From an uncultured Prevotellaceae bacterium (GTDB lineage: Bacteria; Bacteroidota; Bacteroidia; Bacteroidales; Bacteroidaceae): a DNA stretch of 5,916 nt. The position numbers and the translations under genes are program-made. Location of the stretch: positions 1 through 5,916 of the forward strand of contig CADCQC010000292.1 of assembly GCA_902803455.1 (NCBI GenBank). The letters are read 5' to 3'. Positions 4,978 through 5,916 of this stretch are shown here, one piece after another; the stretch's first letter is position 1; every line of letters begins with the position of its first letter. Below the pieces are notes generated by a model. It saw nothing but the letters and a program-made list of their open reading frames with translations, made no database searches and was not told the DNA's origin.

Positions 4978-5008
4978 TTGCAATCATGAATGATTTTAGC
5001 TATCTTTG
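4978..5008 (+). promoter_or_regulatory. Promoter of the Lrp/AsnC-family gene
   Basis: TATCTTTG (5001-5008) is an exact TAnnTTTG box. TTG (4978-4980) lies 20 bases upstream; the fuller TTTG at 4974-4977 would give a spacer of 23. The predicted start near 5013-5016 leaves a leader of about 13 bases. The box overlaps a TTG that could otherwise extend the reading frame, which rules that start out. Confidence 0.65.
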
Positions 5009-5026
5009 CAAGAAAATCATACGAAT

Positions 5027-5551
5027 ATGGCGCATCACAATTTAGATGAATTAGACAGGAAAATCTTGAAACTAATATCCGAAGACGCGAGAATCGCTTT
5101 CCTCGAGGTGGCACGTGCTTGTAATGTAAGTGGAGCAGCTATCCATCAGCGGATACAGAAATTGTCAAAAAATGGAATCATCAAGGGATCAAAATTCATC
5201 ATTGACCCTGAGAAAATAGGATATGAGACGTGTGCTTATATCGGGCTCTTCCTGAAAGACCCGGAGAATTTCGATCAGGTGGTGAAAGAACTCAAAAAGA
5301 TTCCAGAGGTTGTGGAATGCCATTACACCACAGGTGGTTTCGACATGTTTATTAAAATCTATGCCAAGAACAACCATCATCTCCTCAACATCATCCATGA
5401 CAAACTGCAGCCATTGGGCCTATCAAGAAGTGAGACCATCATCTCATTCAATTCGGCCATCGACAGACAACTGCCTGTCGTTGATATGGATGATGAAGTG
5501 GAGGAGGATGAGGTAGAAGTTGAAGATTCCGCAGAACCTTTCATCGAATAA
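5027..5551 (+). CDS. Lrp/AsnC-family transcriptional regulator
   Basis: A 174-residue DNA-binding protein. The N-terminal helix-turn-helix domain spans about 5-60: LDELDRKILKLISEDARIAF opens it, and EVARACNVSGAAIHQRIQKLSKNGII (27-52) holds the turn and recognition helix. A linker (KGSKFIIDPEKIGYETCAYIG) follows. The RAM effector-binding and oligomerisation domain is about 68-150, with EVVECHYTTGGFDMFIKIYA matching the family pattern around the conserved Gly-Asp region. Residues 153-174 are an acidic tail (DMDDEVEEDEVEVED...) beyond the usual end near 150-155. Such proteins form dimers and octamers and typically sense an amino acid; the effector here cannot be read. ATG 5027 follows the promoter by about 18 bases. 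The stop directly abuts that of the convergent folA. Autoregulation is likely for the family. Confidence 0.93.
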   Translation: MAHHNLDELDRKILKLISEDARIAFLEVARACNVSGAAIHQRIQKLSKNGIIKGSKFIIDPEKIGYETCAYIGLFLKDPENFDQVVKELKKIPEVVECHYTTGGFDMFIKIYAKNNHHLLNIIHDKLQPLGLSRSETIISFNSAIDRQLPVVDMDDEVEEDEVEVEDSAEPFIE

Positions 5552-5916
5552 TCATTTCCTCACATAGTCCACAAAGTCATAACGATATTGGTGCCGTTCA
5601 TCAATATCGTGGCATTCTCTTGACACTTCCTGCCACTCATCACCGTATGGCGGGAAGAATGTGTCGGCGTCTTCTGGCGTATCATGAACTTCTGTCAGGC
5701 ACAGACGGTCGGCTATGTGGATGGTCTGGGCATAGATACTGGCTCCACCGATGATGTATACTTGCTCATCATCGCTGCAGTGGGATAGGGCTTCTTTGAT
5801 GGTGGCATAGCACTCGCAGCCATCAAATGACTTGTTGCTGCGGCTCAGCACGATGTTGCGACGGTTGGGGAGTGCTCCCTTCGGCAATGACTCAAACGTG
5901 CGGCGACCCATGATGA
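5552..5916 (-). CDS. folA: Dihydrofolate reductase, N-terminus outside the window
   Basis: DHFR reduces dihydrofolate to tetrahydrofolate with NADPH, in the cytoplasm, for thymidylate, purine and one-carbon metabolism. The visible 121 or so residues start at IMGRRTFESLP, which corresponds to about residue 41 of the E. coli enzyme, so roughly 40 residues lie beyond position 5916. An ATG at 5909-5911 is internal, not the start, because the frame continues as Ile-Met-Gly, the usual family sequence. Seen motifs: GRRTFESLP and RRNIVLSRS (NADPH binding), VYIIGGASIYAQ (Gly-Gly cofactor loop), LCLTEVHDTPEDADTFFP, and a C-terminal YRYDFVDYVRK. The catalytic acidic residue near position 27 is off the window. 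The stop TGA (5552-5554) abuts the Lrp-gene stop, so the two transcripts must overlap or end inside each other's coding region. The C-terminal end is complete. Confidence 0.95.
   Translation of the reverse strand, partial: IMGRRTFESLPKGALPNRRNIVLSRSNKSFDGCECYATIKEALSHCSDDEQVYIIGGASIYAQTIHIADRLCLTEVHDTPEDADTFFPPYGDEWQEVSRECHDIDERHQYRYDFVDYVRK

Noticed and set aside
5006..5026. Upstream TTG start for the Lrp/AsnC protein (7 extra residues)
   Set aside because: The TTG lies inside the -7 box, upstream of the predicted transcription start, so it could not be in the mRNA.
4881..5045. A 54-codon rightward ORF (MAVMFTKQGK...) before the lrp-like gene
   Set aside because: It runs across the lrp promoter and start codon in another frame and has no promoter or protein family I can recognise. 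It remains a remote possibility.

Overview
The window looks like chromosome from a Bacteroidota bacterium, most likely a Bacteroidales/Prevotellaceae-type genome. Three signs point there: several gene starts are preceded by the Bacteroidota promoter pattern (TTTG about 19-22 bases before TAnnTTTG); most genes lack a Shine-Dalgarno sequence; and there is the typical ExbB / small membrane protein / ExbD / ExbD operon. Species cannot be fixed from sequence reading alone.

Layout. Positions 1-123 carry no convincing complete gene, but hold a likely leftward promoter (29-36) for a gene starting at or beyond the left edge. A leftward tRNA-Ser(GGA) at 164-251 has its own -7 box and a strong intrinsic terminator. 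Rightward, from a promoter at 363-394, comes a secreted DUF3237-family protein (484-1023) behind an unusual leader with a 13-bp tandem repeat and a tiny SD-preceded ORF. A second promoter (1038-1068) drives a four-gene operon at 1089-3566: an ExbB/MotA/TolQ-type channel, a four-helix membrane protein of unknown function, and two ExbD-type proteins. All three junctions are ATGA overlaps, so translation is probably coupled. Together they should form an inner-membrane proton-driven motor that energises an outer-membrane process, most likely TonB-dependent uptake; no tonB is present here. A hairpin (3568-3591) lies between this operon and the convergent gene.

Leftward 3637-4533 encodes an exported, mostly helical protein I do not recognise. 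Directly upstream of its start is what I read as a dead insertion-sequence remnant of 261 bp (4547-4807): near-perfect terminal inverted repeats of 22-24 bp surround a transposase C-terminus in the leftward frame, with the rest of the transposase missing. It ends 13 bp from the start codon, so it has displaced or replaced that gene's upstream control region. I regard this as the main non-obvious feature of the window.

Rightward 5027-5551 is an Lrp/AsnC-family regulator with an unusual acidic C-terminal tail, behind a good promoter (4978-5008). It converges with a dihydrofolate reductase gene (5552-5916, leftward, N-terminus off the window). The two stop codons are directly adjacent, with no base between them. 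I see no CRISPR array, rRNA, phage module or defence system. The window is mostly housekeeping and envelope genes with one mobile-element scar.
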